From: Platynereis dumerilii
Taxonomy: Eukaryota; Annelida; Polychaeta; Phyllodocida; Nereididae
Assembly: GCA_026936325.1 (NCBI GenBank)
Contig: JAPTHN010000007.1
Location: 20,361,974 to 20,425,973, forward strand
Direction of reading: 5' to 3'
Length of the DNA: 64,000 nt
Shown here: positions 14,440 through 25,080 of the stretch, in pieces
Layout: each line of letters starts with the position of its first letter
How positions within the stretch are numbered: position 1 is the first letter of the stretch
The notes under the pieces: generated by a model
Databases searched by the model: none
What the model was told of the DNA's origin: nothing
The model's input: only the letters and a program-made list of their open reading frames with translations
Made by a program: the position numbers and the translations under genes

Positions 14440-17045
14440 TGTTTGTCACATCACGTTTGCTTATAGTTTGTTCGAGCTGCCTCTTTGGCATCTATGTTAC
14501 CAGAGCAAAGGCTGCTTTTGGATTGGGCAAACACTTGTCCTTTTTTGCTATGGTGACATCTGATATTTTGGACGTGTGCTTGAATAAGGAGAGTGTAAAA
14601 AAGAATAGGTTGCTAAGGTGAAAAATCAGAGAGCGTCTTGACAAGGACTCATGTTGTGTTTGCAAGAAAAAATTATAAAATTACTATAAGAAAGGAAGGC
14701 AAGCTCAAAGGTAGGCTGCTTTTGCCATTTCTACTGCATTTGAACTGTCATCTTAAAATAGAAGGAGATGAATGCTGCCAAAACATCTCTAAATACACCA
14801 GTTCTTGTGTGTGTTTTAAAGAGCTATTTTTGAAGGATACACTTAAATTTTCCCACAAGTTACATATTACACCACCAGGCTATGTTTCTAAACAGCATTA
14901 TGTTGAAGTAATTGGGTTTAAATTAATTTACAAAGGGAACATATAATTAGGTCTTGGGGCTCTGTGGCGTGAACTCAAAGTAAGTTTGTTTGGTTACAAA
15001 GTACATGTACAGTGCTTTCAAAACTAACTTCAAGATTATGACTGGAAATAGTGACCTAAACATTTAGCCTGGTTTCTGGATTCTGACAAATATATGTACA
15101 CTAAGTAATTTCCTATAGGAAAATAGCACTCTAGAGAATCTAGCTTTTCAGTCGGTGTTGCACTATGCAATGGACATTGGATTGTACATGTATTCAGACT
15201 CAGATTCCGAGGTTTTATTTCGCAGCTCATTGATAAATTTAAGCTGCACACATTACATACATTTTCGATAGGCAATGAATGAGAACAGTAATTATAAGCT
15301 TCGCCAAGTCCTCTTAGAAACGGTGTGCCCTGGTAAAATAAATTTACCATTTCAACATTTCATTAACAGAGCCACGAAAGAAAGTCACTAAAAGAGGAAT
15401 TATTTCAGCTGCAGCATTAACATTATAAAATTATAAGATAAAAAGTATTACCGTGACAGTATATTCATGATAAACAACAAAAATCAACATTCGTAACTGA
15501 ATAATTGACGACAGATCACATTATGACAGTAGATCAATGAGATGAAAGATAGTCAGTTTTCATGGGCAATAATTCTGCATTTTGATTTATCATGACAGTA
15601 ATTCAATGAAGTTGAGGACAGATGTCACTACTGATGTCAAAAACATTGACAGCATAGACAAACACTGGCTTCTGTCAACAATTTCTAGGAGGAAAGCAAG
15701 TCATAGTAGCTCACAATTGTTCTGCAAATAAGTCACATGTATCAAGAGTCGACACTGAATTGCCTCGTAATTTCAAAATTTTTTGTATACAATTCCTTTG
15801 TGTAGGTCATCAAATCACAGAAATGCAACAATAGAACCCCACTTTATTTGATTTCTGTGATTAAATATTAAGAGAATTCCATTGATTTATACAGTGTGTG
15901 TGATATTACTTGACAATGCATAATTTCATGAGTATGTCTTCCATAATTTTGCATGGATATGGAAGATTAGGCCATATACTGATTGACAAATGAAGCAATT
16001 ATCTATAACGACTGAGACACCACATTTTTAATGCTATCATACTATATTATTATTTTTGCAATGACAGAAACGAATCTTCGTAAAAAAGGTCTTATGAAGG
16101 AAAATATCTTCGAAACAATATCTTGCATGAAACTAAGTTTTAAAACTTTTGGAAACTTATCAGTTATTCTCTGTAGAAAATTCACAATTTTGTAAATATT
16201 TGAGGAAGCAGACTATGCTTGATCACTACACATTCTTGAATGTCCCTCGGCTGGCGCTGAAAGCTCAAAGTGACTGGTCAATACACGAAAGGTAGACAAA
16301 GCCCATTTTCCCAATGGGGGTTTTAAACCTATCTGCAAGTCAGCTCTTTGCAAACTTTCCTCATTTATTTGCTCATTTCGGAATCCTGGTGTGCTGTTTT
16401 TCTGTGTCTTGCAAAAGCCAAAGAAGAAAACAACATAATCATCTTGCTATATTTGTCTAAATTCCAACCATTGCATTTAATCACTTTACGAATTGCTCTT
16501 AGACCCTAAGTCTAAACTTGTGATTTAATAACATTAGTCTTGCTTTTCTGTCGTTCAGGATATATTGTTAGGTACTTGCAGCCTGCAATGTTGAATTTGT
16601 GATGGTCAACAATTGCATTGCTGACAATACAAAGCAGGATATAAAAGTGTATATCCATTCAAACACTCTGTATTTTGCATGAAATGGAAACCAAGAGTGA
16701 ATGAGTTAAAACCTAGAGCAAATTTCTTTTGACAACTATGCAATGGCTGCCCAGGGGTTTTGGCATGGTTTCTTCTATCCAACATTCACTCTGTAGTAAA
16801 AATATGTAGTCAGAGTAAACAGCAAAAAATCAACATCCATAACTGAATAATTGACAATGGATCACATATATGATGACAGCAGATCAATGCACATGAGAGA
16901 CATCTAGGTTTATGGGCAATAATTCATAAATTCTCATTTGCTTTGACAACAATTCAATATAGCTGTGGACAGATGTAACTCCTGATATGAAAAGCATTGA
17001 CAGTTTGACACCATGGACAAATACTGGCTTCAGTCAACAATTAAA
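14440..17045 (+). repeat. R-family unit, copy 3 (a-b-c-d plus extra b end)
   Basis: Blocks a (14,509 on), b (to about 15,720), c (15,890-16,190) and d (16,195-16,800) follow the order of copy 1. Immediately afterwards, 16,805-17,045 repeats the end of block b (phrases matching 10,820-11,030), so a further unit starts or is truncated here. The next sequence is the TTAA-flanked element at 17,137. Confidence 0.78.
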
Positions 17046-17136
17046 AATAATTGTTGCGAAAAAAGTAATGATTTCATATTTTGGTCCATATCTGCGTAGC
17101 TATATGTTCAGTTTTGCTTCTATAATTTTGATTTAA

Positions 17137-17972
17137 GGTGGCTCGATACTCGTGAACTTTCCAAGATAGGATTTCTTAAAAATAGTTTAAAATGATCCAA
17201 AATATAGTTTATAGCTAGGATATGTAAACGGAAGTATTTGCTACCAGCCTTTTTTCCAAAATATTTGAGGTTATGTACAAGAAAGTCAGTCCACGCACAC
17301 TTGAAAAACTCAATGATTTTTCTTAACGTTTTTACTGTGAAGTTTTCTCTGCCATTCAGTGGCACTGAATCTGATATTATGCAATGAAGCATGAAATTAA
17401 AGAAGACACTTTAAGGAAAAAGCTGATGACAATTTCAAAGAGATATATTTAGTTTAAAGGACTTTCCAAGTGCCTCGGAATAAAAGTTTTGATTTTGGCA
17501 ATTTTAACTTTTTTTATAAACCATAGTGCTAAAATAAATTGACTGGATAGGATTTTTTAATTCTTTGTCATTTACTTCCTAAAATAGTGGGGAACAATAT
17601 GATGGTAGTGACAACCCTTCCTACCACACTTTAAATTGATATACAATTTTTTTTTTATCACCAAGTCATTTTTGAGAAATTAGACCTGCTTGTGAAAAAT
17701 CGCCTGTAAAAATTTTCTGTTCTGAGTATCAAGTTGAAACTCCGGCTGTTTGTAGTACTCTTCATAGCGCATCTAATGCTCCAAACGGGAAGTCTCTAAC
17801 CCCAATAGAAGTGGAGCAAATCGCAAACGAAGCGGCCGACGCATGCAATTATCAGAATTCAAAAAAGATGACAGCAGAGATCAGCTGCAATGGTGACGTT
17901 ACGAAAGATAGGGCTGGCCTGGCTGCGCGTGAATGTGCGTTAACAACCACTTTGCATGAGTAGCGAGCCACC
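17137..17972. mobile_element. TTAA-target MITE (Kolobok/piggyBac-like)
   Basis: Both ends carry a terminal inverted repeat: the left reads GGTGGCTCGATACTCGTG and the right, reverse complemented, GGTGGCTCGCTACTCATG. TTAA lies directly outside each end (17,133-17,136 and 17,973-17,976). A TTAA duplication is typical of piggyBac and Kolobok elements. The length is 836 bp, with no transposase-like frame, so it is non-autonomous. The G-rich terminus fits Kolobok slightly better, but this is inference. Confidence 0.75.
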
Positions 17973-17976
17973 TTAA

Positions 17977-18854
17977 GCAATGTTACATGCGTCTTTGACT
18001 GGTTGGGGGGATCAATGATATTGTGTTTGTTTACCATCTGACATACTGTTGCAAAATAATGTTGCTCAAACGAAAAAAATGAAAAATTCGCTCCCTGCTC
18101 ATCAAATATTGATGGAATTTTCATGGATAAGGTAATAAAATTCCAAAAAAAAGGAAACAGAATTTAAAATGTTAAATGTAAAAAATATATTCTTCAGACT
18201 TTCAATTTATGAGCATTGAAAATAAGCAATAAGCTAATTTTGAAGATGTCGTTTAGTTTATGTCTTTGTCACTTAGTAGGACACTACACCAGTTCGATAA
18301 ATACCGGCCGTACCGGTACAGTCTGGCCAGTTCCCGTACCGGTTTTCAAAGCAGCACTTTCGGTTCGGTTCAATTATGCCATATTAAGCTAAAAAATCTA
18401 TTTTATTGCCGAGATTTGACAGAAAATATCCATAGAATCATGAACTGAACTCAAGAAAATCGTCATCTTGACGTCCGCTCTACTGCGAGATTAAATTTCC
18501 GGGCCAAAATTTGGTTTTTCGGGGAGCGGATTCACTAAAATGCGGATCGGCCCGAATTTGCAGACCGACAGTACAAATCGTGTATCGATCGAGTGTATTG
18601 ATGATATGTATCGTATCGAATGTCGCCAACGATATAGAGCCCTATCACGTAGTAATCAACTGCAAACAAGGCAGATATTGTGTGTATTTTAAATACTGAG
18701 AATTTTTAAAAAAGTCACGTAAAACAACTCTTCGCTCAACCTTTGCTGATCAATATACAAAAAAAAAAATTCTCCCGAATCAACAGGATATAATCATTGA
18801 ACATGTCGAAAGAACACACATTTCTCCTATCCCTTCCATCAAATCATGTACATT
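17977..18854. other. Stretch without gene; CG-rich patches
   Basis: No gene is seen. At 18,300-18,370 there is a patch of CCGGT-type motifs. At 18,490-18,580 another patch shares the phrase AAAATGCGGA with the small element at 43,308-43,635. These may be remnants of a small transposon, but I cannot place ends. Confidence 0.4.
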
Positions 18855-18973
18855 TTTGGTGGTAATTAGGCCCCAAATTGTAGTTGACATAAAAACTGTT
18901 TCAAAAATATTTGGTATGGCTAAAGTCCACTAAATTGTCCTGCTTCAGGAGCTAGATGGTAATTACCACCAAA
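18855..18973. mobile_element. Tiny MITE-like inverted-repeat element
   Basis: TTTGGTGGTAATTA at 18,855-18,868 is exactly reverse-complemented at 18,960-18,973, giving a 119-bp unit with 14-bp terminal repeats. No second copy is seen in the window and no target duplication is clear, so it could also be a chance or regulatory inverted repeat. Confidence 0.4.
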
Positions 18974-19141
18974 GTAATATGTAAATGGCACTGCCATGAA
19001 ATTCGCGCAGCATTGTCATAGAACTACCGCATTATCTTCAACTTACCATGCAGAAGGCCAATCTATAAATCTTTTTAAAGGACTGGGCAAATGCGCAGAT
19101 AAATAGAATAGATAGATTAGATCAGATCTATAGATAAGATT

Positions 19142-19174
<33 letters not shown>

Positions 19175-19175
19175 T

Positions 19176-19224
<49 letters not shown>

Positions 19225-19800
19225 CTGCACTACTGCACTGACAGCTGTGTAATTCAAATCTGTGTTAAATTTGGATCTATTATGTTAAATTGTTGATGTT
19301 ACATTACTGAGATCAATAAAACCACAGCTATTCAGAGATGACTGATTACGATTAGACTGTTACATAATTTGTTGATAGTTAATGAAGAATATGTAACCTT
19401 AAGTGTTGTTATGATTTCTTACTTGGTGAGCCATTTAAGTCATTAACTTTTGTGTTGACTTTTAATTTTCAGTCACTTCTTACAATCTGGGGTATGGAAA
19501 TAATTATTTCCAATGTTGATACACATGTTGATTTAAATCCCTGAAATAATGTCATTGGAGGTCGTTATATGTCCAAACTGAAATTTTAAAGCTATTTTGG
19601 AAGATATTTGAGGTATTTTAATTATTTACCAAACTAAACTCTGACTAAACTACTAGGTCCACTTTTATGGCAACTACAGGCACTTCCTGTTCAGGCAGTC
19701 ACTGTAGACAGGAGCACTACACAGAATGAGCTGTCTTTGTGCTAAGTGAGCTTCGCTCATGGCTGCCTGCGGCAGCCATGAGCTGCGCTCATATTAATTA
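18974..19800 (+). mobile_element. GATA-microsatellite/hairpin element, copy 1
   Basis: The same element lies inverted at 62,846-63,562. It starts near ATATGTAAATGGCACTGCC, holds a GATA microsatellite, and ends in a strong hairpin at about 19,749-19,790 (arms CATGGCTGCC and GGCAGCCATG around a 3-4-base loop, with flanking GAGC/GCTC pairs). It has no reading frame. An internal microsatellite plus a 3' stem-loop resembles non-autonomous Helentron/Helitron-type elements of invertebrates (DINE-1/pearl type). That assignment is inference. Confidence 0.6.
19147..19224 (+). repeat. GATA microsatellite
   Basis: About 19 tandem GATA units with one GATATATA interruption near 19,172. It lies inside the hairpin element; the other copy has a TATC/CAAT-type tract at the same place (63,420-63,485), so the tract belongs to the element. 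Confidence 0.95.
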
Positions 19801-19990
19801 AAATGAAGCAGAAACTAACTGGTGCCATTGTTTTAAAATCCCTGATGACTTTTGAAAGTAAAGGCAGAATCTTAAAGAAAGAATACTGTCATAAGATGAG
19901 ACAATGTCAGACAACAAATTGAATGATGGAGACACCAAATTTATACTTCACATCATACTCCGGTAAAACTGGTTCATCTTCTTACAATTA

Positions 19991-21267
19991 CAGGGTGAGC
20001 CAAAAAAAAGTAGACACTTCTTTAAGTGGTCATAAGATAATCAATTTTTGCCACAGGACTTTGATTTATGGCTCATTGTTTTTGGTAATCATCACCACAT
20101 TGCGTTTGAAAGGTGAAAACGACAGACATACCTGCATAGCCTTGCTACTTTAAAAAAGTATGAGTTGTCCCTTATTTTTGCTGTGCCGAGTTGAAGAGGA
20201 TGCATAAATAAGGCTGTTGAAAATGTCAATATGAGTGTTCGGAGATATAAAATACTGATTGAAATTTGTTGACTGGTATGCAAAGAAGCTTGACCTAGGA
20301 AACTGTGGTCCTGAAAACATCAGAACCCCCTAGAATAATGTCAAATGGTCATTCAGGGCATAATATGCCAGGTCTAGGAGAGATAATTTCACATTAGCAG
20401 GATATATTTGAAAAGTAAAGCCAGAAAGTGTCCTATAATCAAGCATGGAGGTCTAACATATGCCTTGTTCCTTAAGAATGAATTGCTTTATGTCTAACTC
20501 TGAAATTGTGGCGCATGAAATGGAGATGTGAGGACTTGATTGGTCATTATGTGCCACCAATCTCTCCATGTGTAGATAATCACAGACAATGCTTTAATCC
20601 AAGTATTGTCAAGATACTGCTAGAAAATGTAGTTGACATACTACAAAAACAAACAAAAAGTTGTTTCAGGACCATGTGCATCATATTAATGGAATTTGGG
20701 CAATTACTACCCAGGTGGTTGACAGAAAGGCATATATTTCATTATACGTAAAGGAGCTGATAAAATATATAGTGAACCTGGATGATTAATACATTAAATC
20801 ACAGCTGCAGGTGAACAAACTATGTTCTGAACATAAATATACATTCTGGCCAGATTAAACCCATGCACAGTATCTCAAAAGTGGTCAGTCAAAATGTTAG
20901 TTAAATTCGATCAGAAGTAATCTTTTCTTGCCAAGCCTTGATTACCTGCAATATGACTAAATCACAATGGCAAATATAGAAGGCATTACCTTTAAGACAT
21001 TAAAGCTTTTAGCTGACTTTGAAAAAAAAAATTTATGCAAGAAACAGACAAAAACTTCAAAGAACATCAATTTCAAGGATATAGGTTATATTAAGGGTCA
21101 CTGTTAGGTCAATTTTGCAACTAGGACAAAATAACTTTAGCAATATTTTGTCAATATGGAGGTACATCTCTGTGCATAATTCCATGAAGATTGTGTACTT
21201 TTGAGCGGCAGTGTGTAATTGCTAAAGTTCATTTATAGAAGTGTCTACTTTTTTTTGGCTCACCCTG
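19991..21267 (+). mobile_element. Mar-N1 copy 1 (non-autonomous mariner-type)
   Basis: A 1,277-bp element with perfect terminal inverted repeats of about 31 bp beginning CAGGGTGAGCCAAAAAAAAG. TA lies just outside both ends (19,989-19,990 and 21,268-21,269). TA duplications and such termini are typical of the IS630/Tc1/mariner superfamily. The only frames are 63 and 81 codons; neither contains a DDE/D catalytic signature, so it must be mobilised by a transposase encoded elsewhere. It shares diagnostic bases with copy 5 (for example GCTGACTTTG near the right end), unlike copies 2-4. Confidence 0.93.
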
Positions 21268-21271
21268 TATT

Positions 21272-21411
21272 GGAGGGGGGGAGAGTTGGTCTATTGGTAG
21301 CATGCTAGGCAGCCAAACACTGGGTCCAGAGTTCAAATCCTGCTCTATCCGGGTCATCTGGGCCTATGTTGGACGACTGTTCCAATCATAATAATAATAA
21401 TAATAATAGGC
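21272..21411 (+). mobile_element. tRNA-derived SINE-like head with (ATA)n tail
   Basis: The segment holds an A-box-like stretch (TTGGTAGCATGCTAGGC) and, about 35 bp downstream, a B-box-like GAGTTCAAATCCTG. This is the internal RNA polymerase III promoter layout of tRNA-derived SINEs. It is followed by a short body and an (ATA)n tract at 21,388-21,408. The tract directly abuts the 3' end of a minus-strand LINE, so the tail could belong to either. It does not fold into a clean tRNA, so I do not call a tRNA gene. Confidence 0.45.
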
Positions 21412-21466
21412 ATTTATATAGCGCTAATTCCAGTAAACTGCTCACTAGCGCTTGTGCGTGCTGGAT

Positions 21467-22882
21467 TTATCTGTAGAAACTTTTAAACAGGTTAGTCTTA
21501 AGATTTCTCTTGAAACCTTCAAGCGTTTCGGAAGCCTTGACTATCTCTGGGAGTTGGTTCAACAGTTTTGGAGCAGCATGCGAGAAGGCTCTGTCTTCAT
21601 ATTTGTTTTTATTGTAGGAAGTTGGTTCATTTAAGAGCATTTTGTTATTGCTTCTCAGATTACAGTTTCGTTCAGATTTTGGCTGAATCATATTTTGAAT
21701 ATACAAGGGAGCTTGCCCGTTTATTGCTTTCCAAGTTGTTAACATGAGTTTGTATTGTATTCGAGCTGGAATTGGCAGCCAATGTAGCTGCTGCCTACGC
21801 TGGCTTACACTGTCATGCTTTTTCAATTTTTCAATGAGTCGGACTGCTGAGTTTTGGGCCACTTGAAGTTTATTCAGCAGGCGACTCGATGTTCCATAAA
21901 GAAGACCATTTCCATAGTCTAGGTGAGGTGTGACAAGAGCATTGACTGCTGTTTTGCAGGTTTCCTTGTCCAATGACTTCCTGATTTTTGAAATGTTTCT
22001 AATATTGAAGTAGGCATTCCGACACATTTTGTTGACTTGTTTTTCCATGGTCATGTTTTTGTCAAAGATTACACCGAGATTTCTAACATGATCGACTGCA
22101 TCAATCGTGACATTGTCGACTTGGATTGACGATATTTGAAGTTTATTAAGTTGTTGTGGACTGCCTATGAGCAGAAGTTCTGTTTTTTCTCCATTGTTAC
22201 AAAGCTTATTTTCATGGAGAAATTTCCTGATATCTGCAATGCACTTTTCCATTTTGACTACTGCATTTCCCTGTTCTAAGAAAGTTGGCTTGAAAGAGAG
22301 AATTAGTTGTTCATCATCCGCATACTTTTGGTCTTTGACTTGATGTTTTGCAGCCACTTCACTTAATGGAGCGATGTATGAATTAAATAGGATTGGTCCT
22401 AGTTTTGAACCTTGAGGAACTCCAAATTTGAGTGGCAGTCTGGTTGATGTTTTGTCATTAATTATCACTGACTGTGACCTTTCAGAAAGGTATGACTTGA
22501 ACCAGCATAGTACAGATTCATGAACACCGTATCTGCTGTGTAAACGTTTCAGGAGAATCTTGTGATCAATTGTGTCAAAAGCGGCTGAAAGGTCCAACAG
22601 TACAAGCATTGTTACTTCACCTTTGGTCATATTCAACATGATATCGTCATGAATCTTTGTCAGAAGGGTTTCAGTGCTGTGGAATTTTCTGTAAGCTGAC
22701 TGTTTCTCATCGTCGAGGTTGTTAGTAGTAAGATGGTCAGTGTATTGTTTGATAACAGCACTTTCAATCAGTTTGCCAAGGAATGACAAGTTTGATACTG
22801 GTCTGTAATTCTTTTTGATTAGATCCAATCCACATTTTTTCAGCAAAGGTTTTACTAAAGCATGTTTCAACTCAAGAGGCAT
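21467..22882 (-). CDS. LINE reverse transcriptase (L2/CR1-like), ORF2 C-terminal part
   Basis: A 471-residue open frame with the ordered reverse-transcriptase blocks: NYRPVSNLSFLGKLIE, then motif A LLDLSAAFDTIDH, motif B GVPQGSKLGPILF and catalytic YADD. A C-terminal region with LPIPARIQYKL and a closing RNLKTNLFKSF follows, as is usual for L2/CR1/Crack-type elements. RNA-templated DNA synthesis at the target site is the family role. The frame has no internal stop. It is in the same frame as the upstream endonuclease, separated by one TAG and six codons (SLRQGE), so the ATG at 22,882 is probably just an internal methionine. It is recently enough inserted to be open, but the element is deleted between its two domains. 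Confidence 0.9.
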   Translation of the reverse strand: MPLELKHALVKPLLKKCGLDLIKKNYRPVSNLSFLGKLIESAVIKQYTDHLTTNNLDDEKQSAYRKFHSTETLLTKIHDDIMLNMTKGEVTMLVLLDLSAAFDTIDHKILLKRLHSRYGVHESVLCWFKSYLSERSQSVIINDKTSTRLPLKFGVPQGSKLGPILFNSYIAPLSEVAAKHQVKDQKYADDEQLILSFKPTFLEQGNAVVKMEKCIADIRKFLHENKLCNNGEKTELLLIGSPQQLNKLQISSIQVDNVTIDAVDHVRNLGVIFDKNMTMEKQVNKMCRNAYFNIRNISKIRKSLDKETCKTAVNALVTPHLDYGNGLLYGTSSRLLNKLQVAQNSAVRLIEKLKKHDSVSQRRQQLHWLPIPARIQYKLMLTTWKAINGQAPLYIQNMIQPKSERNCNLRSNNKMLLNEPTSYNKNKYEDRAFSHAAPKLLNQLPEIVKASETLEGFKRNLKTNLFKSFYR

Positions 22883-22900
22883 TTCTCCCTGTCTGAGTGA

Positions 22901-23584
22901 CTAATTGACAATACAGTTGTTCAGTAATGACTTTTCTTGAGTAATCACAAGGTCCAGTGTATTGCCATCTTTGTGTGTTGACGCAGAGACATGTTGCACA
23001 AGACCAAACATTTCAAGAATGTTGTTAAATTGAATAGCCTTGTTATCACCTGGTTTATTCACATGAAAGTTGAAATCGCCAGTAATTATGATTTCATTGT
23101 TGAATGTCTGATTGTGTCCCAGAAATTTAGTGAATTCGGTGAAGAATTCTGCAATACTGTATTTATTTTTGTTGGATGGCTCTGGTCGGTACACTAAAAG
23201 AATTGTGACAATTTTCCCATCTAATTGGACTTGAATTTCCATGTGTTCAAAGGTCTTGGTCTTCATGCGATCTTTTTGAATTGCTTGAATACCAGATCTG
23301 ACAAGGCAACCAACTCCACCACCTGGTCTTCCTAAACGAGGCGAATTAAGAAAGAAATATCCCCCATTTTGCTCCAACTCACCGATTTCAACTTTGTCAT
23401 CATCTTTTAACCAAGTCTCAGTGAAAAGAAAGATGTCAAGATCATATTCATCCCTGTAGTCTTTAGCAATTTGCGTTTTCTGTCTCAAACTCTGAGCGTT
23501 CCACACACAGGTTTTTAGAATATTGTTTGGTTTGAGATTAGTCTTGTTGGGATTAATTCTGATATGTTCCGCACAAGCTGACAA
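22901..23584 (-). CDS. LINE AP-like endonuclease domain, ORF2 N-terminal part
   Basis: A 227-residue frame matching the apurinic-type endonuclease of non-LTR elements: N-terminal VWNAQSLRQK, catalytic glutamate in FLFTETWL, the RPGGGVG stretch, and GDFNFHV with catalytic D and N. It ends in LDLVIT-type sequence just before the expected SDH motif, which is absent. The frame then meets TAG at 22,901-22,903 and passes directly into reverse-transcriptase sequence. This shows an in-frame internal deletion that removed the end of the endonuclease and the linker (probably some 150-250 residues judged from relatives). The first codon given is TTG; the frame stays open upstream to the Mar-N1 insertion. 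Confidence 0.88.
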   Translation of the reverse strand: MSACAEHIRINPNKTNLKPNNILKTCVWNAQSLRQKTQIAKDYRDEYDLDIFLFTETWLKDDDKVEIGELEQNGGYFFLNSPRLGRPGGGVGCLVRSGIQAIQKDRMKTKTFEHMEIQVQLDGKIVTILLVYRPEPSNKNKYSIAEFFTEFTKFLGHNQTFNNEIIITGDFNFHVNKPGDNKAIQFNNILEMFGLVQHVSASTHKDGNTLDLVITQEKSLLNNCIVN

Positions 23585-23647
23585 GGAGTCTTTTTGTGCT
23601 AAAATCTCACTTATTTGAGAGCTTGATTGAGCTACTGTTTTGACTTA

Positions 23648-24922
23648 CAGGGTGAGCCAAAAAAAAGTAGACACTTCTATAAATGAACTTTAGCAATTAC
23701 ACACTGCCGCTCAAAAGTACACAATCTTCATGGAATTATGCACAGAGATGTACCTCCATATTGACAAAACATTGCTAAAGTTATTTTGTCCTAGTTGCAA
23801 AATTGACCTAACAGTGACCCTTAATATAACCTATATCCTTGAAATTGATGTTCTTTGAAGTTTTTGTCTGTTTCTTGCATAAATTTTTTTTTTCAAAGTC
23901 TGCTAAAAGCTTTAATGTCTTAAAGGTAATGCCTTCTATATTTGCCATTGTGATTTAGTCATATTGCAGGTAATCAAGGCTTGGCAAGAAAAGATTACTT
24001 CTGATCGAATTTAACTAACATTTTGACTGACCACTTTTGAGATACTGTGCATGGGTTTAATCTGGCCAGAATGTATATTTATGTTCAGAACATAGTTTGT
24101 TCACCTGCAGCTGTGATTTAATGTATTAATCATCCAGGTTCACTATATATTTTATCAGCTCCTTTACGTATAATGAAATATATGCCTTTCTGTCAACCAC
24201 CTGGGTAGTAATTGCCCAAATTCCATTAATATGATGCACATGGTCCTGAAACAACTTTTTGTTTGTTTTTGTAGTATGTCAACTACATTTTCTAGCAGTA
24301 TCTTGACAATACTTGGATTAAAGCATTGTCTGTGATTATCTACACATGGAGAGATTGGTGGCACATAATGACCAATCAAGTCCTCACATCTCCATTTCAT
24401 GCGCCACAATTTCAGAGTTAGACATAAAGCAATTCATTCTTAAGGAACAAGGCATATGTTAGACCTCCATGCTTGATTATAAGACACTTTCTGGCTTTAC
24501 TTTTCAAATATATCCTGCTAATGTGAAATTATCTCTCCTAGACCTGGCATATTATGCCCTGAATGACCATTTGACATTATTCTAGGGGTTCTGATGTTTT
24601 CAGGACCACAGTTTCCTAGGTCAAGCTTCTTTGCATACCAGTCAACAAATTTCAATCAGTATTTTATATCTCCGAACACTCATATTGACATTTTCAACAG
24701 CCTTATTTATGCATCCTCTTCAACTCGGCACAGCAAAAATAAGGGACAACTCATACTTTTTTAAAGTAGCAAGGCTATGCAGGTATGTCTGTCGTTTTCA
24801 CCTTTCAAACGCAATGTGGTGATGATTACCAAAAAAATGAGCCATAAATCAAAGTCCTGTGGCAAAAATTGATTATCTTATGACCACTTAAAGAAGTGTC
24901 TACTTTTTTTTGGCTCACCCTG
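23648..24922 (-). mobile_element. Mar-N1 copy 2, inverted, inside the LINE
   Basis: A 1,275-bp copy in reverse orientation relative to copy 1, with the same CAGGGTGAGCC termini and TA on each side (23,646-23,647 and 24,923-24,924). It splits the upstream part of the LINE frame. It shares variants with copies 3 and 4 (GCAGACTTTG, CAATGTTTTG) and an additional one only with copy 4 (CTTATAATC rather than CCTATAATC), so copies 2 and 4 are closest relatives. Confidence 0.93.
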
Positions 24923-25080
24923 TACATGGTTTACCTTTGGTGGAGTTGCGGCTGTTGTTGGTTGTAGCCTATTGACATGTCTATTTAGACCAGTTCGCAA
25001 GGCATCAGAATAAAGCTTTCTATATGTGAGCATTGTTACTTTCTGTTTGATGTCAAAGTTTTCGGTAAGCAAGCAATTTG

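Larger units (their letters stand above)
21388..25080 (-). mobile_element. L2/CR1-like LINE, interrupted by Mar-N1 copy 2
   Basis: Minus-strand non-LTR retrotransposon. Its 3' end is an ATT/AAT microsatellite (21,388-21,408) preceded by a GCGCTATATAAATGCC tail, and there is no poly(A). Reverse-transcriptase and endonuclease frames run from 21,467 to about 23,645. Mar-N1 copy 2 (23,648-24,922) then interrupts it. Further LINE-like minus frame continues at 24,925-25,072 (about 50 residues upstream of the endonuclease). The 5' limit is unclear because a minisatellite begins at about 25,080. An internal deletion removed the sequence between endonuclease and reverse transcriptase, so this copy is not autonomous. 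Confidence 0.85.

Noticed and set aside
20092-20751. 63- and 81-codon frames identical in all Mar-N1 copies
   Set aside because: Their identity follows from the recent copying of the whole element; no catalytic transposase residues are present.
21280-21350. tRNA gene
   Set aside because: A- and B-box-like stretches are present, but the arms do not pair into a full cloverleaf; a SINE head is the better call.
21388-25080. LTR retroelement
   Set aside because: Reverse-transcriptase and endonuclease types are those of non-LTR elements, with a microsatellite tail and no terminal direct repeats.
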